NCBI GenBank assembly: GCA_023230565.1
Contig: JALNXD010000012.1
Span: 1 to 64,000, forward strand
Length of the DNA: 64,000 nucleotides
Reading direction: 5' to 3'
DNA from: Syntrophales bacterium
Lineage (GTDB): Bacteria; Desulfobacterota; Syntrophia; Syntrophales; UBA2210
Shown here: positions 1 through 8,138 of the stretch, piece by piece
Layout: each line of letters begins with the position of its first letter
Position numbering within the stretch: position 1 is the first letter of the stretch
Notes under the pieces: model-generated
The model's input: only the letters and a program-made list of their open reading frames with translations
Database searches by the model: none
What the model was told of the DNA's origin: nothing
Translations under genes and position numbers: made by a program

Positions 1-698
1 GAATTCATCATAACAAAATATCATATGCGACCGGACCGATCGGTCGGACCTCAAAATTCAGCTTTCTAAAAAATTGATCCCAAAAACCTATTTGAAGAAA
101 TAAACCATTGTTCAAAGGTCTCATATAATACATTGGATTCGTAATTACCAGTAAAAATATTAAAAAACATGAAAATTATTTAGACTCTTTTTACAATATT
201 ATGAACGCTTCTATTTTATTGTAAGTATCAAACCCTAAATCAATGAATTGTTCTTAAAGCATTATGGTATTTTATGCGTCCATGATTGAGCTGGTGTGTA
301 AGTATTCCCATGCCCCGAAATCTGAAAAAAATACGTTTTCGCCTTAGGTAATGAAGGTATGAAATGGATAAAAAAAGCGCCATTCCATTATTATTGATAG
401 TACTGCATTTCGCCTTTCGAACACAATGTTGGCCATTTGTTATAAAACATTTTGAATACACAGTATAATAGAGTGACTGACTATAATAATACTATGTAGT
501 ATATTAAACTAATATAAAGGATGACAATTAAGCAAGCATTAGGATATAATAAAATCCACATTAATTAAATATTCAATTATTTATGAATATTCTGAGCAGC
601 AGGTGGAAGTTCAATTCTTGTTTTACGGTGAGACTACAAAAAATACTATGCAGTCTCAATGATCGGGTCTGAAGGGAAAAGGAAATGGGAATAATTTA
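1..698. other. AT-rich stretch without a supported gene
   Basis: This stretch is strongly AT-rich and holds only short reading frames with no ribosome-binding site or recognisable domain. The only marked sequence element is a 12-bp perfect palindrome at 34-45, listed separately. The gene controlled by that site would lie to the left of the window. Confidence 0.5.
34..45. promoter_or_regulatory. 12-bp palindromic operator-like site
   Basis: GACCGATCGGTC is a perfect inverted repeat, flanked by further GACC/GGTC-like triplets, in otherwise AT-rich DNA. Sites of this form are common operators of TetR/AcrR-family repressors. That assignment rests on sequence style only, because no regulator gene is visible beside it. 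It may control a gene reading leftward out of the window. Confidence 0.3.
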
Positions 699-1490
699 TT
701 ACTCTTCTTCATAAATACCTGTAATAAGTTCTGCTGTGAAACTTCCCCCATACGTTTTACCTTTTATATATACAGGTGCATGCCTTTCATCGGCCGTAAC
801 CCAGATCTCAATTTTGGAATTTTCGCTCTTTTTAAATACGCTGCTGATATTTCCAAGTTCTGCCTCTACAATGAAGGTTTCATACCTAACGCCTCCTGCC
901 TGAACAAATTCCCGTCCTAATACAGAGGCTCTGCCGATAACCGATTTTTTGCCGTCCGATACCGGTACTTCTATATTAGCTCCTTTTTTCAATTCAAAGT
1001 ATCTCATGGCGTAAAAAACTGATAGCGGATCGAATGTTCCCTCACGTACCGGAATTGAAGACTTCTTGTCGTCAAAGCTGCTATAGCAGGCTATGTTATG
1101 CGTCCAATCAAAAGTAACAGTTTCATTCCTTTTATCCTTTCCGGAACCTACTTTTGTATATCGCAATGCGTGATTCATTCCTGCATCGGTATAAGAATCA
1201 ATCGTGTCCCGAACTTTATAGAAAATATCAGCAAACGAATTAGTCCGAGCGGACATTGAAAAGTGATATGCCCTTTCTCCGCTAATTTCTGTGAACGGCA
1301 TGATCTCCAGCTTCACTTTTCCTACAGGAAAGGGCCCCCAGTATACCCGGAATAAAAGACTTTCCCCCGTTTGAAACGGAGAGGAAAGCGATACCGGTGC
1401 CCCTGCAGGGATAGAGTGGGAATCAGAAACAGCTAAAAATATGGATAAAATCAGCATGCAACGGCCAAAAATAATTTTTTTTATTTTCAT
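699..1490 (-). CDS. DUF3108 family exported protein
   Basis: 263-residue protein with an N-terminal signal peptide (Lys-rich start, hydrophobic core ending near SDSHS) followed by a DUF3108-like beta-rich body: the FQTGESLLFRVYWGPFPVGK segment, then a DTIDSYTD segment, and a C-terminal VYIKGKTYGGSFTAEL segment. DUF3108 proteins are periplasmic or outer-membrane-associated proteins of unknown function. The start at 1490 is chosen because AGAGG lies just upstream and the signal peptide begins there; the frame stays open 73 codons further upstream but looks non-coding. It is divergent from the small gene at 1685. Family assignment is fairly good, function is unknown. Confidence 0.75.
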   Translation of the reverse strand: MKIKKIIFGRCMLILSIFLAVSDSHSIPAGAPVSLSSPFQTGESLLFRVYWGPFPVGKVKLEIMPFTEISGERAYHFSMSARTNSFADIFYKVRDTIDSYTDAGMNHALRYTKVGSGKDKRNETVTFDWTHNIACYSSFDDKKSSIPVREGTFDPLSVFYAMRYFELKKGANIEVPVSDGKKSVIGRASVLGREFVQAGGVRYETFIVEAELGNISSVFKKSENSKIEIWVTADERHAPVYIKGKTYGGSFTAELITGIYEEE

Positions 1491-1684
1491 AAAACCTCTC
1501 ATTTTCTTATTCACAGCTTTATGAACGATGGAACCTCTATCCTCCCATTGTATGAAAGCGTCTTCTATTGTATAAAGAATTTGTTGGCAAATCTGAAGAT
1601 TATTATTATGATGGCTGTAAAATTTCACTGAACAGCACATGAGCACGCCATAGAAAAGATACACAATAGTAACAGGAGATAAAA

Positions 1685-2029
1685 ATGCCCGATAAGCCAA
1701 AAAAGACAAATGAAGGATATAAGGACTTTCAAAGTGCTCTTGAATCGGTCGGAGCTGATGCGATGGAAAAAGCTATTAATGCAGCCTTTCAGCAAATTGC
1801 AGGTGACGAAATCGGTAATTCGCAACCACAATCTGTACCTGCTGACCCAGTTTCATCTTCATGCGAGAACATTAAACAAATCTCAATACAATCAATTGAA
1901 CTGGCCATCGCAGAGGCTTTCGGTAAGTTAACCGGCGAGTCATATGATTGCCTGGTCAGGGGTTTTTCCTTTCACAGCCCCGAAAATGTAAGCATCGACC
2001 TTGTACTTAAAAAAAGAAGTGGCATGTAG
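1685..2029 (+). CDS. Hypothetical protein, 114 residues
   Basis: Small soluble protein of unknown function. A clear Shine-Dalgarno (AACAGGAGAT) precedes the ATG. The sequence has two similar amphipathic segments, one around AMEKAINAAFQQIAGDE and one around SIELAIAEAFGKLTGES, suggesting a short internal duplication joined by a Ser/Pro-rich linker. The last third (FHSPENVSIDLVLKKR) is predicted beta-like. It converges on the DUF2959 gene and diverges from the DUF3108 gene. I do not recognise a family. Confidence 0.6.
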   Translation: MPDKPKKTNEGYKDFQSALESVGADAMEKAINAAFQQIAGDEIGNSQPQSVPADPVSSSCENIKQISIQSIELAIAEAFGKLTGESYDCLVRGFSFHSPENVSIDLVLKKRSGM

Positions 2030-2056
2030 CAGCTTTGCCGGTTCGATATCGTGCAT

Positions 2057-2722
2057 TCATGATGATTCATCCGACAAGGAAGTTACGAACAGATCGGCTT
2101 CCTTTATAGATTTTTCCATTTCATCAATTAAGACTGCGATATCATTTTTAACATATTTTACTTCCTTCTGCATGGATGCAACTGCTCTGGCATTAAGGTT
2201 ATGCTTCAAAAATAAAACCTGATCCCGGAAAGCCGTCAGGACCGGATCTATGCTTTGTTCCGCTTTTTGCATCTGAGTTATCATTCTGCGATACTTCTGT
2301 TTAGTCTCCCTCAATTTTCGTTCACTCGCCTGCCGCAATCGCTGATTCGAAAATTGTTCAAGTTCCATTTTCCACTCATCAAAAAGGGCATCTGCCACAT
2401 CTTTCACATCGGAAATATGTTTCCGTACTGCCTCGGCTTTCAATTCGCTTTTTCTTAGTTCGCTGTCCAGCTCAGCATAGATATCCTGCAACTTTTCTCC
2501 CTGGAAGTTCAGCAGATCACTGAATTTTTCAAGTGCCGAACGAAACTGTTCTTTTGCCTCTGCCTGGGCGGTTTGCGCCGATTCCACCCGGTTCACCATA
2601 ATGTCTCTTTTCTGGACGCCGATTTTCTCCATAGCAGTGTAGTAGACATTTTGACATCCCGCGATGGTAATGATGAAAAAAATAATCAAGATCGATATGC
2701 GTGCTGACAATATGATATTCAT
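2057..2722 (-). CDS. DUF2959 family lipoprotein
   Basis: 221-residue protein with a lipoprotein signal peptide: a hydrophobic stretch ending in the lipobox IAGC, so Cys would be acylated and the protein anchored to a membrane on the periplasmic side. The rest is almost wholly alpha-helical and highly charged (Gln/Glu/Lys/Arg-rich), typical of a long coiled coil, and it matches the DUF2959 pattern (YYTAMEKIGVQKRDI, then SAQTAQAEAKEQF). ATG at 2722 is preferred over an in-frame ATG at 2737 because AGGAAG sits six bases upstream of it and the signal peptide begins there. It follows the small membrane gene by 31 bases, probably in one transcript. Function unknown. Confidence 0.8.
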   Translation of the reverse strand: MNIILSARISILIIFFIITIAGCQNVYYTAMEKIGVQKRDIMVNRVESAQTAQAEAKEQFRSALEKFSDLLNFQGEKLQDIYAELDSELRKSELKAEAVRKHISDVKDVADALFDEWKMELEQFSNQRLRQASERKLRETKQKYRRMITQMQKAEQSIDPVLTAFRDQVLFLKHNLNARAVASMQKEVKYVKNDIAVLIDEMEKSIKEADLFVTSLSDESS

Positions 2723-2753
2723 TTTATGCTTCCTCATGCAGTTATTTACCAGT

Positions 2754-3029
2754 CTATTCGCGGCTTTGAAAAAAACCGATCAGGGCAAGGATTATTATCA
2801 GAAAACCGAAGCCGAAATAAATTGCCGCATGAATTAAATCAATTTCTTCTATACCTTTTATGAACTGCATACTTTCATTTAGAATATACCCCCAGTAGAA
2901 CAGAAAAAGATAGCTTATGAAGAGCGCAAGCTTTTTTTTGCCGAAAAGAATCGCTGCTGTTACAAGAATCAAATTTACTGCGATCTGAAAAACAGGCACT
3001 GAAACCTTCATGGCCAAAAATACATCCAT
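2754..3029 (-). CDS. Small integral membrane protein
   Basis: 91-residue protein with three predicted membrane segments (about residues 10-30, 32-50 and 65-87), a Lys-rich cytoplasmic loop (FGKKK) after the first, and a charged C-terminal tail. A good GGAGG lies six bases upstream of the ATG. It is the first gene of a likely two-gene unit with the DUF2959 lipoprotein. I do not recognise a family and assign no function. Confidence 0.65.
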   Translation of the reverse strand: MDVFLAMKVSVPVFQIAVNLILVTAAILFGKKKLALFISYLFLFYWGYILNESMQFIKGIEEIDLIHAAIYFGFGFLIIILALIGFFQSRE

Positions 3030-3449
3030 ACTAAACCTCCGTTTTCACAAGTGCTATCTTCAAACATTTCTCATGAACTCGCTGCCGCGGCCTGCGCTTT
3101 TTTTAATAAATCATTTTCTACTGAGTCAAGTTATTATTGATCCCGGCATATGAGCTGTCTCAGCTGTATCAACATATCATAATTAACTTTAAAAATGTTA
3201 CATAACTCTCTTTACACCAATATAAATGATGCTATATAGTCAAGTATTTACATCTACTGTCTCCACAGTTTCAGGGTCCGCCGCTTTTTCTATTTTTATA
3301 TTCATTCATTTAAAATGCTTGACAAATATGAACGGGAGACTTAATCACAACAGGAATTCTGATCTTTTCTTTTTAAAAGTGATTTTCTTCACTATGATTG
3401 TTTTTTTCTTTCATTTATGTTTTTATCGGAATGGAGGCCTTTACGAACA
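3030..3449. other. Divergent intergenic region upstream of korDABC
   Basis: AT-rich region between the leftward small membrane gene and the rightward kor operon. It should contain promoters for both. TTGACA at 3319-3324 is a good -35 for the kor operon, but no convincing -10 lies 17 bases downstream (TTAATC is the nearest). The T-rich part just before korD reads through as a Phe-rich frame, but I see no terminator that would make it an attenuator. Confidence 0.4.
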
Positions 3450-3689
3450 ATGGCTAAAAAAGTTCTGAAGGGAATGATTATAATTGACAGTGAATTATGC
3501 AAGGGATGCGGTCTTTGCATTTCCGTGTGTCCGCACGAAATGATAAATGTTTCAGAAGTTTTGAATGAAAAGGGATATTATCCTGCACAGTTCAAGGGGT
3601 CATCGAAGGAAGATAATGCATGCACCGGATGTGCAACATGTGCCATAATCTGCCCTGATGTCGCCATAGAGGTGTATCGTGAACGATAA
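3450..3689 (+). CDS. korD: 2-oxoacid:ferredoxin oxidoreductase, delta (ferredoxin) subunit
   Basis: 79-residue ferredoxin-like subunit with two Cys clusters, CKGCGLCISVCP and CTGCATCAIICP, each able to hold a [4Fe-4S] cluster. It would pass electrons from the thiamine-enzyme core to ferredoxin. The ATG at 3450 follows GGAGG by 12 bases; the longer open frame upstream is T-rich and looks non-coding. The stop overlaps the GTG start of korA by 11 bases, showing translational coupling. The full set is korD-korA-korB-korC, the four-subunit form used for 2-oxoglutarate or branched-chain 2-oxoacids; the substrate cannot be fixed from sequence by eye. Confidence 0.9.
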   Translation: MAKKVLKGMIIIDSELCKGCGLCISVCPHEMINVSEVLNEKGYYPAQFKGSSKEDNACTGCATCAIICPDVAIEVYRER

Positions 3690-4758
3690 AGTCTTGATGA
3701 GAGGAACTCATATTATCGGCGAGACCGCTGTCCGGTCCGGTTGCAGGTTTTACGCGGGATACCCCATTACACCGCAGAATGAGCTTACGGAGTACATGGC
3801 AGGTGCAATAGCCAAATTGAAAGATGGAACATTCATTCAGGCAGAAAGCGAAATAGCGGCAGTCAATATGGTAATCGGAGCTTCCATGGCCGGTGCCAGG
3901 GCAATGACCAGTTCATCAAGTCCCGGCATAAGCCTTAAGCAGGAAGGAATTTCCTTTTTGGCGGCCCAGGAGCTTCCGGCTGTGATTGTGAACTCGATGC
4001 GGGGCGGTCCGGGATTAGGAAATATTGCACCGACACAGGGGGACTACTTCCAGGCAACGAGAGGAGGAGGTCATGGCGACTATCGGTGTATCGTACTTGC
4101 GCCCGCCTATAGTCAGGAGCTGGCCGATATCACACGCCGAGCTTTCGAGTACGCGGACCGGTTTACAACGCCCGTGATGATTCTCATTGACGGTATGATG
4201 GGTCAGATGATGGAACCGGTGGTATTTCCTGAACCAATCGATCCCAGAGAGCTTCCTCCGAAATCCTGGGTGCTTGACGGTGCAAAAGGAAGGCCGAGCA
4301 GAATAATAAAATCTTTGATTTTGGATGTAGTAAAAGAAGAGGAACACAACTGGAAGCTTTACAGAAAATATGAAAATATAAAAAAGGAAATTCAGGAAGC
4401 GGAAACGTACCTGACAGAAGACGCAAAACTCGTCGTTATCGCATATGGAACGGCAGCAAGAATTGCTAAAGGCGCAATAAAAAGGGTCAGGGATATAGGT
4501 CTTAAAGTAGGTCTTCTCCGCCCTCTTTCACTGTGGCCTTTTCCGCGACGGATTCTCGATGATACGAGTCGATTTGTGAAGGAATTCCTGGTCTATGAGA
4601 TGAATACAGGTCAAATGGTTGAAGATGTGGAACTGGCACTTAAAAGATCGAGCGAAATACATTTTTACGGGCGCCCGGGAGGTATCGTCTCTACTCCCGA
4701 TGAAATTGCCAAAGTAATAACCAGTCTCTATTATCGACGCCATCTTGAAGAGGATTGA
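3679..4758 (+). CDS. korA: 2-oxoacid:ferredoxin oxidoreductase, alpha subunit
   Basis: 359-residue alpha subunit. The N-terminal pyrimidine-binding domain contains GYPITPQNELTEYM and the ESEIAAVNMVIGASMAGARA segment typical of the family, then a middle region with GMMGQMMEP and a C-terminal transketolase-like domain. Together with KorB it oxidatively decarboxylates a 2-oxoacid to an acyl-CoA and reduces ferredoxin, in the cytoplasm. The start is GTG at 3679, overlapping korD. It ends one base before the korB start. The 2-oxoglutarate assignment is the usual annotation for this subunit arrangement; a branched-chain oxoacid (Vor) activity is the main alternative. Confidence 0.9.
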   Translation: MNDKVLMRGTHIIGETAVRSGCRFYAGYPITPQNELTEYMAGAIAKLKDGTFIQAESEIAAVNMVIGASMAGARAMTSSSSPGISLKQEGISFLAAQELPAVIVNSMRGGPGLGNIAPTQGDYFQATRGGGHGDYRCIVLAPAYSQELADITRRAFEYADRFTTPVMILIDGMMGQMMEPVVFPEPIDPRELPPKSWVLDGAKGRPSRIIKSLILDVVKEEEHNWKLYRKYENIKKEIQEAETYLTEDAKLVVIAYGTAARIAKGAIKRVRDIGLKVGLLRPLSLWPFPRRILDDTSRFVKEFLVYEMNTGQMVEDVELALKRSSEIHFYGRPGGIVSTPDEIAKVITSLYYRRHLEED

Positions 4759-4759
4759 T

Positions 4760-5518
4760 ATGACTGCCCAATTGGTTTTCAAAAGACCACGGTATTTGAA
4801 AAAAACAGTATTCCACTACTGCCCTGGCTGTGGTCACAGCATAATTCACCGGCTTGTAGCCGAGGTAATCGAAGAACTTGGAATCGGCGAAATAACAATA
4901 GGCGTTCCGCCCGCCGGATGTGCTGTGCTCGCTTACGACTATTTCGATGTCGATATGGGAGAGGCGCCGCACGGCAGAGGACCTGCAGTCGCGACAGGTA
5001 TAAAGCGCATGCTTCCTGACCGTATTGTTTTTTCTTATCAGGGGGATGGAGATATTGCGGCTATCGGTACGGCGGAGACCATTCATGCAGCAAATCGAGG
5101 AGAAAACATAACTGTAATTTTTGTCAATAATAGCTGTTATGGTATGACAGGCGGGCAAATGGCGCCTACCACGGTTGTCGGCCAGGAGTCGACTACCACC
5201 CCCGGCGGACGCGATATAAAAAGAGACGGAGCTCCTATTGATTTAAGTGAAATGCTTGCTTTAGCCCGCGGAAGCGTCTACATCGAGCGTACATCCGTAA
5301 ATTCAATAAAGAACATCGTAAAAACAAAAAAGGCTCTCACAAAGGCCTTCAAAATTCAAATGTCCGGCCTGGGGTTCTCACTGGTAGAAATCCTTTCGCC
5401 GTGTCCCACCAACTGGAAATTATCTCCCCTTGATTCCTGCAAGTGGATAGATGAAACAATTACACAGACTTTTCCGCTGAAAGTAATTAAGGATGAAACG
5501 ATAAAAACTGAATTGTAA
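4760..5518 (+). CDS. korB: 2-oxoacid:ferredoxin oxidoreductase, beta (TPP) subunit
   Basis: 252-residue thiamine-diphosphate-binding subunit. Signature features are FHYCPGCGHSIIHRL near the N-terminus, GDGDIAAIGTAETIHAANRG (the GDG...N metal/TPP motif) and NSCYGMTGGQMAPTT. ATG at 4760 is preferred to the in-frame TTG at 4745 because GAAGAGG precedes it by six bases and the family starts near here. It lies between korA and korC. Confidence in the family is high; substrate range is open. Confidence 0.92.
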   Translation: MTAQLVFKRPRYLKKTVFHYCPGCGHSIIHRLVAEVIEELGIGEITIGVPPAGCAVLAYDYFDVDMGEAPHGRGPAVATGIKRMLPDRIVFSYQGDGDIAAIGTAETIHAANRGENITVIFVNNSCYGMTGGQMAPTTVVGQESTTTPGGRDIKRDGAPIDLSEMLALARGSVYIERTSVNSIKNIVKTKKALTKAFKIQMSGLGFSLVEILSPCPTNWKLSPLDSCKWIDETITQTFPLKVIKDETIKTEL

Positions 5519-5531
5519 GGACGTTAACTCA

Positions 5532-6089
5532 ATGAAAAAGACAGTATTTGCAGGCTTCGGCGGCCAGGGTGTCCTGATGATGGGCTATCTGTTTGCAGTG
5601 GCAGCCATGAAGGATGGAAAGGAGGTTACCTATCTCCCGTCCTATGGTGCCGAGATGCGGGGCGGAACCGCCAATTGCACTGTAGTGGTATCTGATGAAG
5701 AAATTTTTTCTCCGGTAGCTTCATCACCTGATTATACTGTTATAATGAATAAACCGTCTCTAATTAAATATGAAAACCTAATAAAGGCGGGGGGGACTAT
5801 TTTTTTCAATTCCAGTCTGATAGATTACCATCTGATACGGGACGATGTAGTGCTGGAAAAAATTCCAGCAAATGAAATCGCAAGGCAGTTGGGAAGCGAA
5901 CGAACCGTGAACATGATCATGCTGGGGGCCTTTGTCGCAAAGACCGGGTTAACGTCGCTCGAATCCATTATGAACAGCCTGCAGGAAACTGTGAAAGGAA
6001 AGAAAACTGCAGTTATGAAACTTAACCGCAAAGGACTCGATATGGGTGCAGGATTCGTATTGAAGGAGCTTCGGAATGAAAACGATTAA
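5532..6089 (+). CDS. korC: 2-oxoacid:ferredoxin oxidoreductase, gamma subunit
   Basis: 185-residue gamma subunit. It has the family's N-terminal GFGGQGVLMMG glycine-rich motif and the YLPSYGAEMRGGTANCTVV segment that contacts CoA in related enzymes. AAGGAC lies nine bases before the ATG. Its last 14 bases overlap the following ACT-domain gene, so the two are translationally coupled. With korDAB it completes the enzyme. Confidence 0.92.
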   Translation: MKKTVFAGFGGQGVLMMGYLFAVAAMKDGKEVTYLPSYGAEMRGGTANCTVVVSDEEIFSPVASSPDYTVIMNKPSLIKYENLIKAGGTIFFNSSLIDYHLIRDDVVLEKIPANEIARQLGSERTVNMIMLGAFVAKTGLTSLESIMNSLQETVKGKKTAVMKLNRKGLDMGAGFVLKELRNEND

Positions 6090-6504
6090 GGAAATAAGCC
6101 ATTCTTTAAAAAATGAACCGGGAGCACTCTCTGAAGTGAGCGATATCATGGGTGCAAATGGAATTAATATACTGGCTTTGTATTTTACCGCACAGGGGGA
6201 AGAAGGACGTCTTCAGTTCATATGTAATGATCCTGATCGAGCCGTCAAGATTATGAAATCAAAGGGCTATGATATCGACACACGCGAAGTGATCGCCTGT
6301 GTCGTTCCGAATCATCCGGGAGGCCTCAATGCCGTACTGAAACCCCTGAAGTCCGCCGGTATAAATGTGGATTACATTTATTCCTGTCTCGGTACCTCAG
6401 ATATCACTGTCGTTATTCTCGGAGTAAGTTCAGTATCGAATGCGTGCGTCATACTTGAGGGCAACTGGATACGCGTTATGGGTGACGAACTGTATAAACT
6501 CTAA
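6076..6504 (+). CDS. Tandem ACT-domain protein
   Basis: 142-residue protein made of two ACT-like units: the first begins EISHSLKNEPGALSEVSDIM, the second near NHPGGLNAVLKPLKSAGINV. ACT domains bind small ligands, usually amino acids, and regulate a partner. Stand-alone double-ACT proteins are common beside oxidoreductases and acyl-CoA ligases in anaerobes. The start overlaps korC, so it is very probably made together with the Kor complex and may sense an amino acid product or precursor. The ligand is unknown. Confidence 0.85.
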   Translation: MKTIKEISHSLKNEPGALSEVSDIMGANGINILALYFTAQGEEGRLQFICNDPDRAVKIMKSKGYDIDTREVIACVVPNHPGGLNAVLKPLKSAGINVDYIYSCLGTSDITVVILGVSSVSNACVILEGNWIRVMGDELYKL

Positions 6505-6651
6505 CCTGCCGGCTTTTCCGAGTGCAGAAATTGGGTCCGAATCAGCGGGAATGATTGAAATGAGGATCTATAGAGAGTACCTGTAAAAAACTATGCATCG
6601 TTTGAGCAAGCAAGAATATTGTTTTTGAAATGCGCCCCTTCTTTGGGATTC

Positions 6652-8085
6652 TCATGACCGCACTTTACTGTATCGATAAAGAGTCGACATTGCACGTGCG
6701 CACTGTTCCGGCGCATCGTATATGGGAATGCCCCCCTCCCCCAGTATTTGCTCCATTATATCATGTTCCAGACGGGCGAATCTAAGGCAAATAACAGGTT
6801 TCCCGTATTTTTGCGGGAGAGACGCATAGACGCGTGCTCCTTCTATTGCGACTTCAATCTCCCTGGGAAGCTGTTCGGAATTTACATCTATTTTCAAAGC
6901 CCTGTTCCATATCTGCGGACTCACAGGAACATTACTGATTACACCATCGATATAATTGAGTGCCAGCAGCCTCTCTATTATGCGGGCTTCTTCGAGAGCT
7001 GTTCTGCTGCTTCCCGCAAAATCGACAGGATTTTTCGCTTGAGGTGCATGTGCTGGAAGGAGGCTGGTTATCGCTTCGGAGGTTTTCTGATCCAATTCGG
7101 GCAACTCAAGTCCAAGAGCCGAACATGCGTCGGTACCTACCACGCCTTGGCCTCCGCTCCCCAGGATCGCAACCCGGTTTCCCGAAGGTAACGGCAGCAG
7201 TGCCAGTGCCTCTGCTACTTCAAAAAGGTGAAACGCTTCCTGAACCCTTATTATACCTGCCTGCCGGCACATGCTGTCAAAAACCTTTTCTGAACCAGCT
7301 ATAGAGGCTGTATGTGACATGGTTGCCCGGGCACCCGCTTTCGAACGGCCGGCTTTATATACCACTATGGGTTTTTTCCTCGATACCTCTTTTGCCACAT
7401 CAAAAAAGCGGCGGCCGTCCTTTAATCCTTCCAGGTAGAGAATAATGACCTTTGTATCATCATCTGAAGCAAGATACTGTATATAATCCGCCGCTTCAAG
7501 GTCTGCCTGGTTACCGATACTGACAAATTTACTTAGTCCGTACCCCTTTTCGTTCGCAATATTGGCCAGTGCCCCTCCAAATGTTCCACTTTGCGATATA
7601 AAAGCCATTGGGCCCGATTTAGGAGCTGAAGGGAAACAAAGGCTTAGGCGAGCGGCTGAACTCCATATTCCCATACAGTTAGGGCCAATAACGCGTATTT
7701 TGCTCTCTTGAGCTGCTTTGACCATCTCATTCTCAAGAATCCTTCCAGTTTCACCCACTTCCGCAAAGCCGGCCGTTATGACAACTGCACCTTTAATCCC
7801 CTTCAGAGCGCATTCGCGCAACAGATCAGGAACGCTGCGTGATGGAGTCGTTATTACCGCAAGATCAACATTGCCCGGCACATCTTTAATATTCGAATAA
7901 ACGGGAAGTCCTAAAATTTCTTTTTTCTGAGTATTAACCGGGTATATAGATCCCTTAAAGCCGGTTTGCAAAGGCCTTGCAATCATTTGATAGCCCCATT
8001 TCTTTGAATTATCGGAGGCTCCGATTACGGCTATTGAACGTGGCTTGAAAATGCAGTCAAGGTCTCCTGCTTCGATCTTCTTCAC
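6652..8085 (-). CDS. acdA: ADP-forming acyl-CoA (acetate-CoA) ligase, alpha-type subunit
   Basis: 477-residue protein. It starts with a CoA-binding Rossmann domain (RSIAVIGASDNSKKWGYQ), continues with two succinyl-CoA-synthetase-like ligase domains (GPNCMGI, SQSGTFGGA), and carries the phosphohistidine segment MSHTASIAGSEKVFDSM. This is the alpha-type domain set of the nucleoside-diphosphate-forming enzymes, which convert acyl-CoA, ADP and phosphate to acid, CoA and ATP. The ATP-grasp beta part is neither fused nor encoded nearby, so a partner must be elsewhere. It lies at the end of the leftward run containing iorAB, whose aryl-acetyl-CoA products would suit such an enzyme. Gene symbol is by family only. 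Confidence 0.82.
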   Translation of the reverse strand: MKKIEAGDLDCIFKPRSIAVIGASDNSKKWGYQMIARPLQTGFKGSIYPVNTQKKEILGLPVYSNIKDVPGNVDLAVITTPSRSVPDLLRECALKGIKGAVVITAGFAEVGETGRILENEMVKAAQESKIRVIGPNCMGIWSSAARLSLCFPSAPKSGPMAFISQSGTFGGALANIANEKGYGLSKFVSIGNQADLEAADYIQYLASDDDTKVIILYLEGLKDGRRFFDVAKEVSRKKPIVVYKAGRSKAGARATMSHTASIAGSEKVFDSMCRQAGIIRVQEAFHLFEVAEALALLPLPSGNRVAILGSGGQGVVGTDACSALGLELPELDQKTSEAITSLLPAHAPQAKNPVDFAGSSRTALEEARIIERLLALNYIDGVISNVPVSPQIWNRALKIDVNSEQLPREIEVAIEGARVYASLPQKYGKPVICLRFARLEHDIMEQILGEGGIPIYDAPEQCARAMSTLYRYSKVRS

Positions 8086-8138
8086 TTAGATAGTTCCTCC
8101 TGAACGATAATCTATGCGCATCGCAGAGCTGTCAATTG

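Noticed and set aside
240..461. 73-residue frame on the minus strand in the left AT-rich region
   Set aside because: No ribosome-binding site, no recognisable domain, and composition like the surrounding non-coding DNA.
2001..2222. 73-residue frame opposite the DUF2959 gene
   Set aside because: Antisense shadow of the lipoprotein gene and the end of the 114-residue gene.
3226..3468. 80-residue Phe-rich frame just upstream of korD, considered as a second Phe leader peptide
   Set aside because: It overlaps the korD start in another frame, and there is no terminator or competing hairpin before korD, so the Phe codons probably reflect T-rich DNA.
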